In this document: piece after piece, positions 34,515 through 42,709 of the stretch | How positions within the stretch are numbered: position 1 is the first letter of the stretch | Layout: each line of letters opens with the position of its first letter | Source: Candidatus Poribacteria bacterium | GTDB lineage: Bacteria > Abyssobacteria > SURF-5 | Direction: 5' to 3' | Assembly (NCBI GenBank): GCA_016215705.1 | Contig: JACRIR010000202.1 | Location: forward strand, 1 to 52,485 | Length of the DNA: 52,485 nt | Made by a program: the position numbers and the translations under genes | The notes under the pieces: generated by a model | Told to the model about the DNA's origin: nothing | Database searches by the model: none | The model's input: only the letters and a program-made list of their open reading frames with translations

Positions 34515-35156
34515 TCAAACCCGAATGCCGCATTTTACGGTAACATACAAACTCCAGTCCACCGGCAGGACCGATGGCCAACTTTTGATTTCCTTCACGA
34601 CAAAATGCTGCCCCAGCTTGCTGAGTATTTCAGAATGAGTTGTCGGGTGTAATCTCCTGGGGTCATACCCAAGCAAACGAAAAAGTGTTCTGGTAATCGC
34701 GTTTTCCGTCGGAAACCCCACAATCAACTCTGAATCCTTATGCATCAAGTCCCGTATGTTCCGGAAAACAGTATCCAAATCGGTCAAGTGTTCGAGCACA
34801 CTCACCGCGACAACAATATCGAATCTTTCTCGTATCGTCATGTCTGCCGTTATGTCCTGCTTAATTAGCCGAGCCTTGACCCTTTCTTCGTTCAACATAT
34901 TGTTAACCTCAGCCGCTCGATCGTGTCTGTCAATGCCAGTGAGGTTGTCGCACCACTTTGAGAGCTCGGGCAAGAAAAGACCGCTCCCATAGCCGATTTC
35001 CAGGATGGAGTTGGCTTTTCTGCCGCCCAACAGTCTTATTACCATTCGGAGCCGCTGGACATAAAAGCCGCCAAGCAGGGGTAGGTAATAAAAGAATACA
35101 GGGTCCTGTCCACTCGTGCTTTTCAGGGCTGTCTTCTTCGGGAGTCTGATCTCCAA
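34515..35156 (-). CDS. Class I SAM-dependent methyltransferase
   Basis: 213 residues. SAM-binding motif I is SILEIGYGSGLFLPELS, with the acidic residue of motif II in NLTGIDRHDRA. IVVAVSVLEHLTDLDTVFRNI follows, typical of Methyltransf_11/25 enzymes. It starts two bases after the stop of the other methyltransferase, so the pair is co-translated. Substrate unknown; a sugar or glycan is likely from the surrounding genes. Confidence 0.9.
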   Translation of the reverse strand: MEIRLPKKTALKSTSGQDPVFFYYLPLLGGFYVQRLRMVIRLLGGRKANSILEIGYGSGLFLPELSKWCDNLTGIDRHDRAAEVNNMLNEERVKARLIKQDITADMTIRERFDIVVAVSVLEHLTDLDTVFRNIRDLMHKDSELIVGFPTENAITRTLFRLLGYDPRRLHPTTHSEILSKLGQHFVVKEIKSWPSVLPVDWSLYVTVKCGIRV

Positions 35157-35158
35157 GA

Positions 35159-35878
35159 TTACTTCTCCCCCGATATAATCAGGGAACCGCTGATTTCTTT
35201 TACTAGAGGAATCCTCTCAAGGAGAATGCAAATAGGTTCGAGCATATCGAGGAGCGACCTGGGAATGGAGGGATGCAGGAAATCGAAGTTTTCGACTCGT
35301 ATGTCGCGAAATCCGCAATCGTTCAGCAAGCGTCTCAGAGAGAGCTTGAAGAAGGCCGTTTCGTGGGATACCTCTCCGAAGTAGGGCTTCAGGAATCCCA
35401 CTTTTTTCATGACGAACACTTGCGGATTGAGTATGTTCGGTTCGGTGAGGAGGAGTTTCCCCCCTTTCCTAAGCACTCGATGCGCCTCGCGCAAAGCCGC
35501 CGCCGCATCCAAGTGATGCATCACCGAAATACCGAATATGAAGTCGAAAGAACTATCCAAGTAGGGAAGCTCTTCCACATTGGCTTGGACAAATCTTATT
35601 TCTTTAAATCTTTTCTTGGTTTGATGCAGATGCTCCAAACAAATATCGACTCCATGAAAAGATGATGTTTGACTGAATATTTGCTCTGCAAATACTCCAA
35701 CGCCAATCCCCAACTCTAACACTCTGGGAGTCGGTTGCGAACCCAATAGCTCGCGTATCATCCTGATACGTCGTTTCACCCGCCGTTGGCCGGACGGAGA
35801 ACCCCATCCCCAGATATCTTTGGCGCGGGCAGAAATTCGTTTTCCGTGCTCTATTTCGGTCCGCAGGCGACTTCGCAC
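35159..35878 (-). CDS. Class I SAM-dependent methyltransferase
   Basis: 239 residues. Motif I is RVLELGIGVGVFAEQIF, then HGVDICLEHL, then FDFIFGISVMHHLDAAAALREAHRVLRKGGKLLLTEPN, a full Methyltransf_11 pattern. A hydrophobic tail near LEPICILLERIPLV may associate with the membrane. First gene of the minus-strand glycan group 35878 to 30844. It differs clearly in sequence from its neighbour, so this is not a recent duplication. Confidence 0.9.
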   Translation of the reverse strand: MRSRLRTEIEHGKRISARAKDIWGWGSPSGQRRVKRRIRMIRELLGSQPTPRVLELGIGVGVFAEQIFSQTSSFHGVDICLEHLHQTKKRFKEIRFVQANVEELPYLDSSFDFIFGISVMHHLDAAAALREAHRVLRKGGKLLLTEPNILNPQVFVMKKVGFLKPYFGEVSHETAFFKLSLRRLLNDCGFRDIRVENFDFLHPSIPRSLLDMLEPICILLERIPLVKEISGSLIISGEK

Positions 35879-36448
35879 TAGCCTTCCTTTCTACCTTGGT
35901 CCGAGTGGTTACAGAACTGCGTATCAGTGCAACTATGCTGCAAAGATAGTCCTGGCATAATAGGACGAGAGAATCTCACATCGCCGAGAATCTGCAAGAT
36001 TATCCTTATGACCATGCCGGACGGAAAGTGTGAAAGCCAGGCAAACCCGCACGGAGGGAAGATATCACATGTCTGCAAGGCTGTCAAGGTCGACTTTGCC
36101 GCAACATATGACGAAAATGGAACCCGCCTCAGCCGGCGGTTTGCGTGTAGGCTTCATATGCGTAAGCGGACCTTCCTGTAAGAAGTCCATTCCGCAGGCG
36201 CAGACATTCTCAGTAAATACAAAACAATTCATAAATCCTACCACAGCCCAATGAACTCGCGCAAGAAACGGGCACTTGACACGCCCCGCCGCTTTTCGGT
36301 AAGCTTAGAGCAGTCGCACCAAATTCAGAGAATCACAGGCGATATGAGACTCGGAATCTCATCTGACCATTAAGATTCCACTGAAAAGGGCTATTCCCTT
36401 TAGAGAATTCTCATCAGCCCTCTTGAACAGCGAGTCGAGGTAAATCCC
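35879..36448. other. Divergent intergenic region, no gene seen
   Basis: About 570 bases between the methyltransferase pair (-) and the radical SAM gene (+). Short open frames occur but lack ribosome sites and family-like sequence. None of the palindrome families is obvious here, unlike most other gaps. It must contain promoters for both directions. Confidence 0.5.
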
Positions 36449-37873
36449 ATGGCGGCAGTCCACAGAATTCTTCTTGTCGTTCCACCGTTTCCGGCAGCGG
36501 AACGATATGGCAAGGGGATCAAAGACCTCGCTGTCACCATGCCTCCGATGGGACTGCTTTATGTTGCGGCGTATCTCGAAAAACATGGGTATGAAGTCTC
36601 GATTCTTGACTGTGAGCTGGAGGGCCTCAATCTCGCAAACGCAATTGGCAAAATCAAGGAGGCCCGCCCCGACCTCGTGGGAATGACGTGTCTGACCCCG
36701 AACTTCAGACGGTGCAATGCGCTCACGTCGTCCATCAAGAAAGAGATAGGCGTGCCAGTGGTCTACGGCGGCGCTCACCCGACACTTTTGCCCGAGGGAA
36801 CCCTTCGCAATTCGGAGGTCGATTATATTGTTATCGGTGAGGGTGAGGTCACTTTTCTCGAGCTCCTCAACGCTCTCAACCATGACGCATCTCCGGCGCG
36901 GCTGTCCGAGATAGACGGGCTTGCCTATCGCGAGAATGGCGACATCAAAGTCAATCCCGACCGGCAAGTTATCCAGGATATCAATGCCTTGCCGCTACCT
37001 GCGCGTCATCTCATCCGGCTTGAACGATATCGCCCCGGACCGCAGCATTATAAGGAACTTCCCTTTACCACGATGATTACCTCCAGGGGATGTCCGTACC
37101 GGTGCATATTTTGTTGCACAAACAAGATATGGAAACGCAGGTATCGCCAAAGAACCGTCCCGAATGTCATCGAAGAAATCAAGTTTCTTCAAAAGGAATA
37201 CGGAATCAGGGAGATTGGATTCTGGGATGACCTATGGGGACTTAAAGACAAGTGGATCATTGAGTTCTGCGACACTGTGGAAAGGGAACATCTGAAGTTT
37301 TCCTGGTCCTGTGAGTTGAGAGTCGACACTGCCGACTTTTCAATCCTCCAGAGAATGAAGAGGGCCGGATGCTGGTGCATTTTCTATGGAGCGGAATCGC
37401 TTCATCAGGAATTGCTCAACAACATTCAGAAGGACGTCAAGGTCGAAGACATTATCACGACCTTACAGAACACAAAGAAAGCAGGGATCGAGATTCGCGC
37501 GAATTTTATTCTGGGGCTTCCCGGGGAAACACCCGAAATGGCGCGCAACATGATCAAGATGGTGAATGAGATGGACCCCGACTACGTGAAATACAACATC
37601 TTTACGCCGCTGCCCGGCTCGAGAAGCTATGAAATGGCCACCTCGGGAGAATGGGGCGAGTTTACCGCAGATTACGACCGACTGACCGGCTATTTCCCCA
37701 CGTTCAGGCCATTTGGCTACGAGAGTCTGGATCAGTTGCACGAGATGCGACAGGCGGCCCATAAGTCGTTCTATTTCCGTCCCCGATACATACTTAGGAA
37801 GCTGAGGAGCATTGACAATTGGAGCAGGCTCAGGAGTTACACAAAGGCCGCGCTCGCAATTATGAAATCATGA
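36449..37873 (+). CDS. B12-binding domain radical SAM protein
   Basis: 474 residues. The N-terminal cobalamin-binding-like domain (about 1-140) has MPPMGLLYVAAYLEKHGYEV and VVYGGAHPTLLPE. The radical SAM core begins TTMITSRGCPYRCIFCC, giving the CX3CX2C cluster ligands near residues 216-223. The remainder has ILGLPGETPEMARNMI and FTPLPGS, usual for this group. Members include methyltransferases and ring-forming enzymes on lipids and pigments, so the substrate cannot be assigned. Placement beside GT2 and WecD-like genes suggests a lipid or glycan substrate. The ATG has GAGG upstream. Confidence 0.9.
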   Translation: MAAVHRILLVVPPFPAAERYGKGIKDLAVTMPPMGLLYVAAYLEKHGYEVSILDCELEGLNLANAIGKIKEARPDLVGMTCLTPNFRRCNALTSSIKKEIGVPVVYGGAHPTLLPEGTLRNSEVDYIVIGEGEVTFLELLNALNHDASPARLSEIDGLAYRENGDIKVNPDRQVIQDINALPLPARHLIRLERYRPGPQHYKELPFTTMITSRGCPYRCIFCCTNKIWKRRYRQRTVPNVIEEIKFLQKEYGIREIGFWDDLWGLKDKWIIEFCDTVEREHLKFSWSCELRVDTADFSILQRMKRAGCWCIFYGAESLHQELLNNIQKDVKVEDIITTLQNTKKAGIEIRANFILGLPGETPEMARNMIKMVNEMDPDYVKYNIFTPLPGSRSYEMATSGEWGEFTADYDRLTGYFPTFRPFGYESLDQLHEMRQAAHKSFYFRPRYILRKLRSIDNWSRLRSYTKAALAIMKS

Positions 37874-37910
37874 TAAGCCACGTGTCGGTTTCTCAGGATA
37901 CATCTTCGCC

Positions 37911-38870
37911 ATGAATTCGAGCAGAGAACACAGAATTTCGGTAATATGCCCTGCTCGCAATGAGGAGGGAAATCTTCCGGAGTTGATGGGAGAATTCCGG
38001 AAGCTGTTCAGTTCCCTCGGTTACGAATATGAAGTGGTTGTGGTGGACGATGCAAGCACGGATGGCACGCCTCAAGCGCTGGAGAAGCTCAAGAAGGAAT
38101 ACAAGTTTCTCAAGACCGGCCGAAACAGGGTGAGGGCGGGGAAGGCAGGAGGCATCGTGACGGGTTTAGGACTCGCGTCGGGCGATATCGTCGTCATCTT
38201 CGATGCCGATCTTCAGTATCTTCCTGAAGATATTCCGTCGCTTGTCCAGGCGGTTATTGAGGATGGAAAGGACATCGTTTCAGGCTGGCGACAAGGTCTC
38301 TATGAGAAGAGCGCCTTGGCAAAGGTCTACAACTGGCTGCTAAGAGCGCTCTTTGATTCTCCGCTCCATGACAGTGGAGCGACTCTCGCCCTTCGGCGCG
38401 AAGTGATAGATCGGATGGCGCTCCATGAAGAGTGGCATCGCTTCATTATTCCATTCGCGTTGGCTAACGGGTACACGGTGGGAGAGCGGAAGATACGCCT
38501 ATATCCAAGGCGACACGGCCAATCCAACTACAGGAGCAAACGAAGACTTCTGATCGGACTTCTCGATCTTATTTCGGTCAAGATGTTCCTGACATTTGGA
38601 AGGAAACCGATGCTCTATTTCGGCAACGTCGGTATCGTGCTTCTCGTCGCCGGAACGTTCTTCGCCGTCCTCTATGCAATAGATAAATTGACTCCGCAGA
38701 TATTCATACCCTGGCGACTGGGCATTACGCCCACCACATTCCTAATCATATCCGGCCTCTTTTTCATCTTTGGCGGATTTATGGGAGAAATGCTGCTCGA
38801 CCTGAAAATCCTGCTTGAAAGAATCTTGCGGGAGTCGGAAAAGAGGAAAAGCGATGCCGGCAAATCTTGA
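37911..38870 (+). CDS. GT2-family glycosyltransferase, DPM1/ArnC-like, with C-terminal TM segments
   Basis: 319 residues. The GT-A fold begins ISVICPARNEEGNLPELM, with VVVVDDAST and the metal-binding DXD motif as VIFDADLQYLP. Two C-terminal membrane segments (about 235-255 and 270-295) match polyprenyl-phosphate sugar synthases. It probably makes the lipid-linked sugar used by the GT-C-like proteins of this region. The downstream acetyltransferase start lies within its last 17 bases. Confidence 0.92.
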   Translation: MNSSREHRISVICPARNEEGNLPELMGEFRKLFSSLGYEYEVVVVDDASTDGTPQALEKLKKEYKFLKTGRNRVRAGKAGGIVTGLGLASGDIVVIFDADLQYLPEDIPSLVQAVIEDGKDIVSGWRQGLYEKSALAKVYNWLLRALFDSPLHDSGATLALRREVIDRMALHEEWHRFIIPFALANGYTVGERKIRLYPRRHGQSNYRSKRRLLIGLLDLISVKMFLTFGRKPMLYFGNVGIVLLVAGTFFAVLYAIDKLTPQIFIPWRLGITPTTFLIISGLFFIFGGFMGEMLLDLKILLERILRESEKRKSDAGKS

Positions 38871-39756
38871 AGAAATCGAATCACTCGTGGGTCAATCCTC
38901 CAGCGGCAGAGGAAGAGAAGCGCTTATGAAGAGGATAGCCCAGGACCCCTCCTCTCCTCTCCTCTACCGCGAAAACGATACCTTGGTCGGAATACTCGTT
39001 TTTGAAGAGGCCCCATGGGAAAGCCGGATACTCGAGAGGAAAGTGGCCAAGCTCTCGTTCATCAGAGGCGACAAACGGCTCTCGTATGACGCGCTAGTGA
39101 GTGCCGCAAGGAATCTCCTCGCTCAACTCGACGACAGAATGATGGAGGGCGGGTTCAAGATGATATCCGTCCGCGTTTCGGAGAGGAGCGCCGGCCTGAT
39201 TCATGCGCTCGAGCAAAACGGATTTCGTTTCATCGAGGTCCTCTTGACTTTCCGGCACGACCTCAAGGACCTGGATGACTTCGGGGACAGCCATTTTATT
39301 CGCGCTTCAAACAAAGGCGACATCGAGGAAGTCTGCGCCGTCGCTTTCAACAGTTTCTCTTTTAGCCGCTTCCATTCTGATCCGCTGATCGCACCCGCCC
39401 AGGCCAATCTCTCTCGCGCCGAATGGGTGAGAAAGGCCTGCGAGGGATCGGCAGATGAAGTATTCGTTGCCGTCGAGGATAACACGATAGCAGGTTTTAT
39501 CACTTGCCGGATTCTGTCCAATGGCGGGAATGACGCGCGAGGTATAATCGATCTTACTGCGGTGCTTCCGCAGTTTCGCGGGAGAGGAATCGGCAGCAGC
39601 CTCGTAAAGCGGGCTCAGCTCTATTTCAGGGGTAAGGCCGAGGCGGTCTCCGTCGGGACACAATCCAAGAATATCCCTTCCATCGGCCTTTACCAGAAAC
39701 TGGGTTTTCGTCCTGTTTCGTCCGAGGTCACATTGCACAAGCACTATTCTCAGTAG
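38854..39756 (+). CDS. GNAT N-acetyltransferase, WecD/RffC-like
   Basis: 300 residues from the ATG at 38854 (AGAGGA upstream), overlapping the GT2 gene by 17 bases. The N-terminal part (EEAPWESRILERKVAKLSF, then LEQNGFRFIEVLLTFRHDL) resembles the first domain of the TDP-fucosamine acetyltransferase WecD. The C-terminal GNAT domain has the acetyl-CoA loop LPQFRGRGIGSSLVKRA and SIGLYQKLGFRPV. Such enzymes acetylate amino-sugars made by DegT aminotransferases. One is encoded 190 bases downstream, which supports this reading. Confidence 0.87.
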   Translation: MPANLEEIESLVGQSSSGRGREALMKRIAQDPSSPLLYRENDTLVGILVFEEAPWESRILERKVAKLSFIRGDKRLSYDALVSAARNLLAQLDDRMMEGGFKMISVRVSERSAGLIHALEQNGFRFIEVLLTFRHDLKDLDDFGDSHFIRASNKGDIEEVCAVAFNSFSFSRFHSDPLIAPAQANLSRAEWVRKACEGSADEVFVAVEDNTIAGFITCRILSNGGNDARGIIDLTAVLPQFRGRGIGSSLVKRAQLYFRGKAEAVSVGTQSKNIPSIGLYQKLGFRPVSSEVTLHKHYSQ

Positions 39757-39834
39757 CGCCCGACCCCGGCACGCCGGCGTCATTCCAGGTTGCCGACCGC
39801 GCCCACGGCATGGTTGGCTGTGAAAGGAATCCCC

Positions 39835-39877
39835 CTTAATTCGGGGACACGATGTCGCATCGTGTCCCCGAATTAAG
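39835..39877. repeat. GGGGACACGATG hairpin (CTTAATTC outer arm)
   Basis: Twenty-base perfect arms (39835-39854 and 39858-39877) around TCG. The outer arm is CTTAATTC. Located between the acetyltransferase and the aminotransferase. Confidence 0.85.
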
Positions 39878-39943
39878 AGAAACGGTCGCCGGTTGCTTTG
39901 CGAAAATTGACCTTCAACCCGAAACTCTTTATTAGGAGGAAAG

Positions 39944-41068
39944 ATGAACATTCCGTTCAACAAGCCGGATATACGACAGGAGGAAATCGAGTCAGTGGTC
40001 GAGGTTCTCAAGAGCGGCTGGCTCATCCAGGGCAAATACTCGGCCCAATTCGAGGAGGAGTTCTGTAAGTTCGCCGCTTGTCGCCATGCCGCACTCGTCT
40101 CCACGTGTACGGCAGGGCTGCACCTCTCGCTCATGGCAATGGACGTGCGCGCGGGCGACGAGATTATTGTGCCGGCACAGACTCATGCGGCCACTGCTCA
40201 CGTAGTCGAGCTGATGGGCGCCACGCCGGTTTTTGTGGACGTGGACAAGCATACCGCTAATACCACCGCCGACCGCATCTCGGCGGCGATTACGAAGAAG
40301 ACCCGGGGTGTCATGGTTGTGCATATGTCGGGGATCGCGTGTGAGATGGACGACATCATGTCGGTGGCGGAATCGAAACGACTTTTCGTGATTGAGGACT
40401 GCGCCCATGCGTTGGGGACCTTCTATAAAGGCAAACATGCCGGAAACTTCGGCGTTTCTGGCTGCTTCTCTTTTTATCCAACCAAACATATTACGACGGG
40501 CGAAGGCGGCATGGCCATCACAAACGACGAGAAAGTATTCAGTGCGATAAAGATAACCAGGGCATTCGGCATAGATACACCGCCCGAACTGAGGGCCAAA
40601 CCGGGCGTATACGATGTCAGAAAGCTGGGCAACAACTACCGCCTGACCGATTTCCAGGCCGCTTTCGGTCTGCATCAGCTCCGAAGGTTCCAGACCGGCA
40701 ACCTTGCACACAGGAAAAGAATAGCAAGGAAGTATATCGGGCTGCTTGATGCCTGCCGCGACGAAGTGGCCTTCAATGAATTCATGGAAGATTGCTCTTA
40801 CTTCTTCTTTCCCATTTACATAAAGAACAAGGATAGAGATCAGATTATGCTGTTCTTGAAAGAAAAAGGCGTAGGGGTCACCGTTCACTATGCCACGCCT
40901 GTTCCTCTAATGTCCTACTACAGGAACAAGTACAACCTGAAGGAGGGAATGTTCCCCAACGCCGAGTACGTCGCGAGAAAGCAGATATCGCTTCCAATGC
41001 AGCCCACCCTGCAGGACAACGAAATCGAATACATCGTCGCAATGCTGAAGGAAAAAATCTATGGGTAA
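39944..41068 (+). CDS. DegT/DnrJ/EryC1-family sugar aminotransferase
   Basis: 374 residues with a strong AGGAGGAAAG ribosome site. Family markers: MNIPFNKPDIRQEEIESV, HAALVSTCTAGLHLSL, DEIIVPAQTHAATAHVVELMG, FVIEDCAHALGTFYKGKHAG and the catalytic Lys in SFYPTKHITTGEGGMAI. The acceptor is probably a nucleotide-linked 4-keto or 3-keto sugar. The downstream epimerase overlaps it by eight bases, and the WecD-like acetyltransferase lies upstream, giving a short amino-sugar cassette. Confidence 0.94.
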   Translation: MNIPFNKPDIRQEEIESVVEVLKSGWLIQGKYSAQFEEEFCKFAACRHAALVSTCTAGLHLSLMAMDVRAGDEIIVPAQTHAATAHVVELMGATPVFVDVDKHTANTTADRISAAITKKTRGVMVVHMSGIACEMDDIMSVAESKRLFVIEDCAHALGTFYKGKHAGNFGVSGCFSFYPTKHITTGEGGMAITNDEKVFSAIKITRAFGIDTPPELRAKPGVYDVRKLGNNYRLTDFQAAFGLHQLRRFQTGNLAHRKRIARKYIGLLDACRDEVAFNEFMEDCSYFFFPIYIKNKDRDQIMLFLKEKGVGVTVHYATPVPLMSYYRNKYNLKEGMFPNAEYVARKQISLPMQPTLQDNEIEYIVAMLKEKIYG

Positions 41069-42047
41069 GAAGTGCGTTTTCGTCAATGGCGGCTCAGGAT
41101 TTATCGGATGTTTCATCTCAATCGGATTGGCCGCGCGGGGATGCCGCGTCATCGTCATCGACAAGATGGAGCAACTCGCCCAGATGCGAGAAAGCCTCTA
41201 CGAGGAATTTATCAAGGCCCGGCTTGCCTTACTGAAGAAACACGATGTCAACATTGTAACTATGGACATAGAGAACTCCGACAAATACATCAAGCTCATC
41301 GAGGAGTATGATCCCTCTTGCATTTACTGCATGAACGCCGTCACAAACGTCAAATTCTGCAATGTCAACCCGAGTATCGCCATCACGGAGAACATCGCCC
41401 GCGTGGAGAACATTCTTGACTACATCAGGAAGACCAACCCGAACATACGTATTGTCTTCGCCTCCTCTTCTTCGGCATACGGCAACTTCACCAAAGACAA
41501 GATGGGTGAATCCGAGCCGCTTAAGCCGGTGAATATCTACGGCTTCTCCAAGAGAGCCAGTGAGGAGTTGATTCAGCTTTACAACAGGATTTATGGTATT
41601 CCCTACACGATCATTCGCCCGTCGGCGCCTTACGGCCCCCTTCGTGTAAATCAGACAATTACGCAAATCATCATCGAAAGAGCTCTGCGAAACGAGACAA
41701 TCCAGGTGAACGGAGACGGCGAGGCCCGTCTGGATTTCACCTGCGTTTCTGACACAGCCGAGGGATTTGTTCTCGCCGGCGTCGAGGAAACCGGTCGCAA
41801 CGAGATATTTAACATTGCATGTGGAGAAGCCCGCTCCATAAACGATCTCTTGAGAATCACCCGGAAATATTTTCCGACACTCAAGGTGGAATACAAGGAA
41901 CAGGACAAGACTGCCGCCGAACGAGGAACGCTCGATATCGCGAAGGCGAAACAACTACTCAAGTATGCCCCGCAGTTCCCGCTCGAGACAGGTTATCCCA
42001 AATACATCGAGTGGTACCTGAACAAGGATTACACAAAAATCGACTAG
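41061..42047 (+). CDS. NAD-dependent epimerase/dehydratase (extended SDR)
   Basis: 328 residues. Rossmann motif VNGGSGFIGCFIS at the N-terminus, VFASSSSAYGNF with the catalytic Ser region, and the YX3K pair as YGFSKRASEEL. ARLDFTCVSDTAEGF is typical of nucleotide-sugar epimerases. It likely makes or converts the sugar handled by the aminotransferase whose gene it overlaps. Precise product unknown. Confidence 0.93.
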   Translation: MGKKCVFVNGGSGFIGCFISIGLAARGCRVIVIDKMEQLAQMRESLYEEFIKARLALLKKHDVNIVTMDIENSDKYIKLIEEYDPSCIYCMNAVTNVKFCNVNPSIAITENIARVENILDYIRKTNPNIRIVFASSSSAYGNFTKDKMGESEPLKPVNIYGFSKRASEELIQLYNRIYGIPYTIIRPSAPYGPLRVNQTITQIIIERALRNETIQVNGDGEARLDFTCVSDTAEGFVLAGVEETGRNEIFNIACGEARSINDLLRITRKYFPTLKVEYKEQDKTAAERGTLDIAKAKQLLKYAPQFPLETGYPKYIEWYLNKDYTKID

Positions 42048-42139
42048 GGATAGAGCCGATCTTCCCTTCTCTAGGAGGAGGGGCGCTGATTTCCCCTTTT
42101 GACACAGCGCGGCACAACCGCAACCAAGCAGCACGAATC

Positions 42140-42163
42140 GGGCGCGATGAATCGCGCCCCTAC
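42140..42163. repeat. GGGCGCGAT/ATCGCGCCCCTAC palindrome
   Basis: Nine-base arms around GA, followed by CTAC. A GTAGGGGC-group member with inner stem GCGAT. Confidence 0.7.
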
Positions 42164-42187
42164 AGCGTTTCTTTGCTCGTGCTCCGG

Positions 42188-42227
42188 GAAAATCAGGGAC
42201 ACGACGGAGCATCATGTCCCCGATTTT
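42188..42227. repeat. Degenerate GGGGACACGATG hairpin
   Basis: GAAAATCAGGGACACGACG and CATCATGTCCCCGATTTTC pair with a few mismatches around GAG. The outer arm AAAATC is still paired. Confidence 0.7.
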
Positions 42228-42579
42228 CTTGATTCGTGCCTGCAGGGGCGCAATTCGTTAAGCCTTTGTAATCTACATGCGTGGGGCGTACGGAAATCAC
42301 GACAGAAATTCGTGATTTCGAGTGTGAGTAGTAAAAGAAGGAAGGCGGATTTTCCCATCATCTTCTCGACCATTTTCGTTGACATATCATGCCTTTTTGT
42401 GTTAAATTAAATATGATGACGCCGGTTGGCAAAAGCGGGAACATGTGCCATCCGGCTGTATTTGTGTCAGAAGGCAATGAGGGTCTAACATTGACATCCG
42501 ACCTGAAGCGGGTGGAGTCGCTCGCCTCCCACTTGAATCTCCATCATGTCAAACGTCAAGGTTTGGCCCCGATTAGAGA

Positions 42580-42688
42580 CTAGTGTCATGTCACACTTGA
42601 GCCTGCAAGTGTGAGCGTATGGTTTTGTAGGGGCACGGCGCGCCGTGCCCCTACGGGAACCGACAAAACAGAGTTGACAGAACACTAG
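42580..42688. mobile_element. MITE-like element, type A, copy 2
   Basis: 109 bases, ends CTAGTGTCATGTCAC and GTTGACAGAACACTAG, with the same perfect 28-base GC palindrome (42627-42654) as copy 1 at 19642-19752. It ends only 21 bases before the ahbC start, so it may carry or displace that gene's promoter. Confidence 0.75.
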
Positions 42689-42709
42689 AGGAAATGAGGA
42701 AATAGAAAG

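Larger units (their letters stand above)
42048..42709. other. Intergenic region rich in repeats upstream of ahbC
   Basis: About 660 bases with no convincing gene. It holds palindromes at 42140-42159 and 42188-42227, a partial GGGGCGCAATTCG copy near 42244, and a type A element at 42580-42688. A 64-codon open frame at 42389-42583 has no family-like sequence. Confidence 0.6.

Noticed and set aside
36030-36254. Short frames in the 570-base divergent gap
   Set aside because: No ribosome site, no recognisable motif, overlapping in two frames.
42389-42583. 64-codon open frame upstream of ahbC
   Set aside because: No ribosome site, no family-like sequence, and it ends at the type A element; treated as chance.
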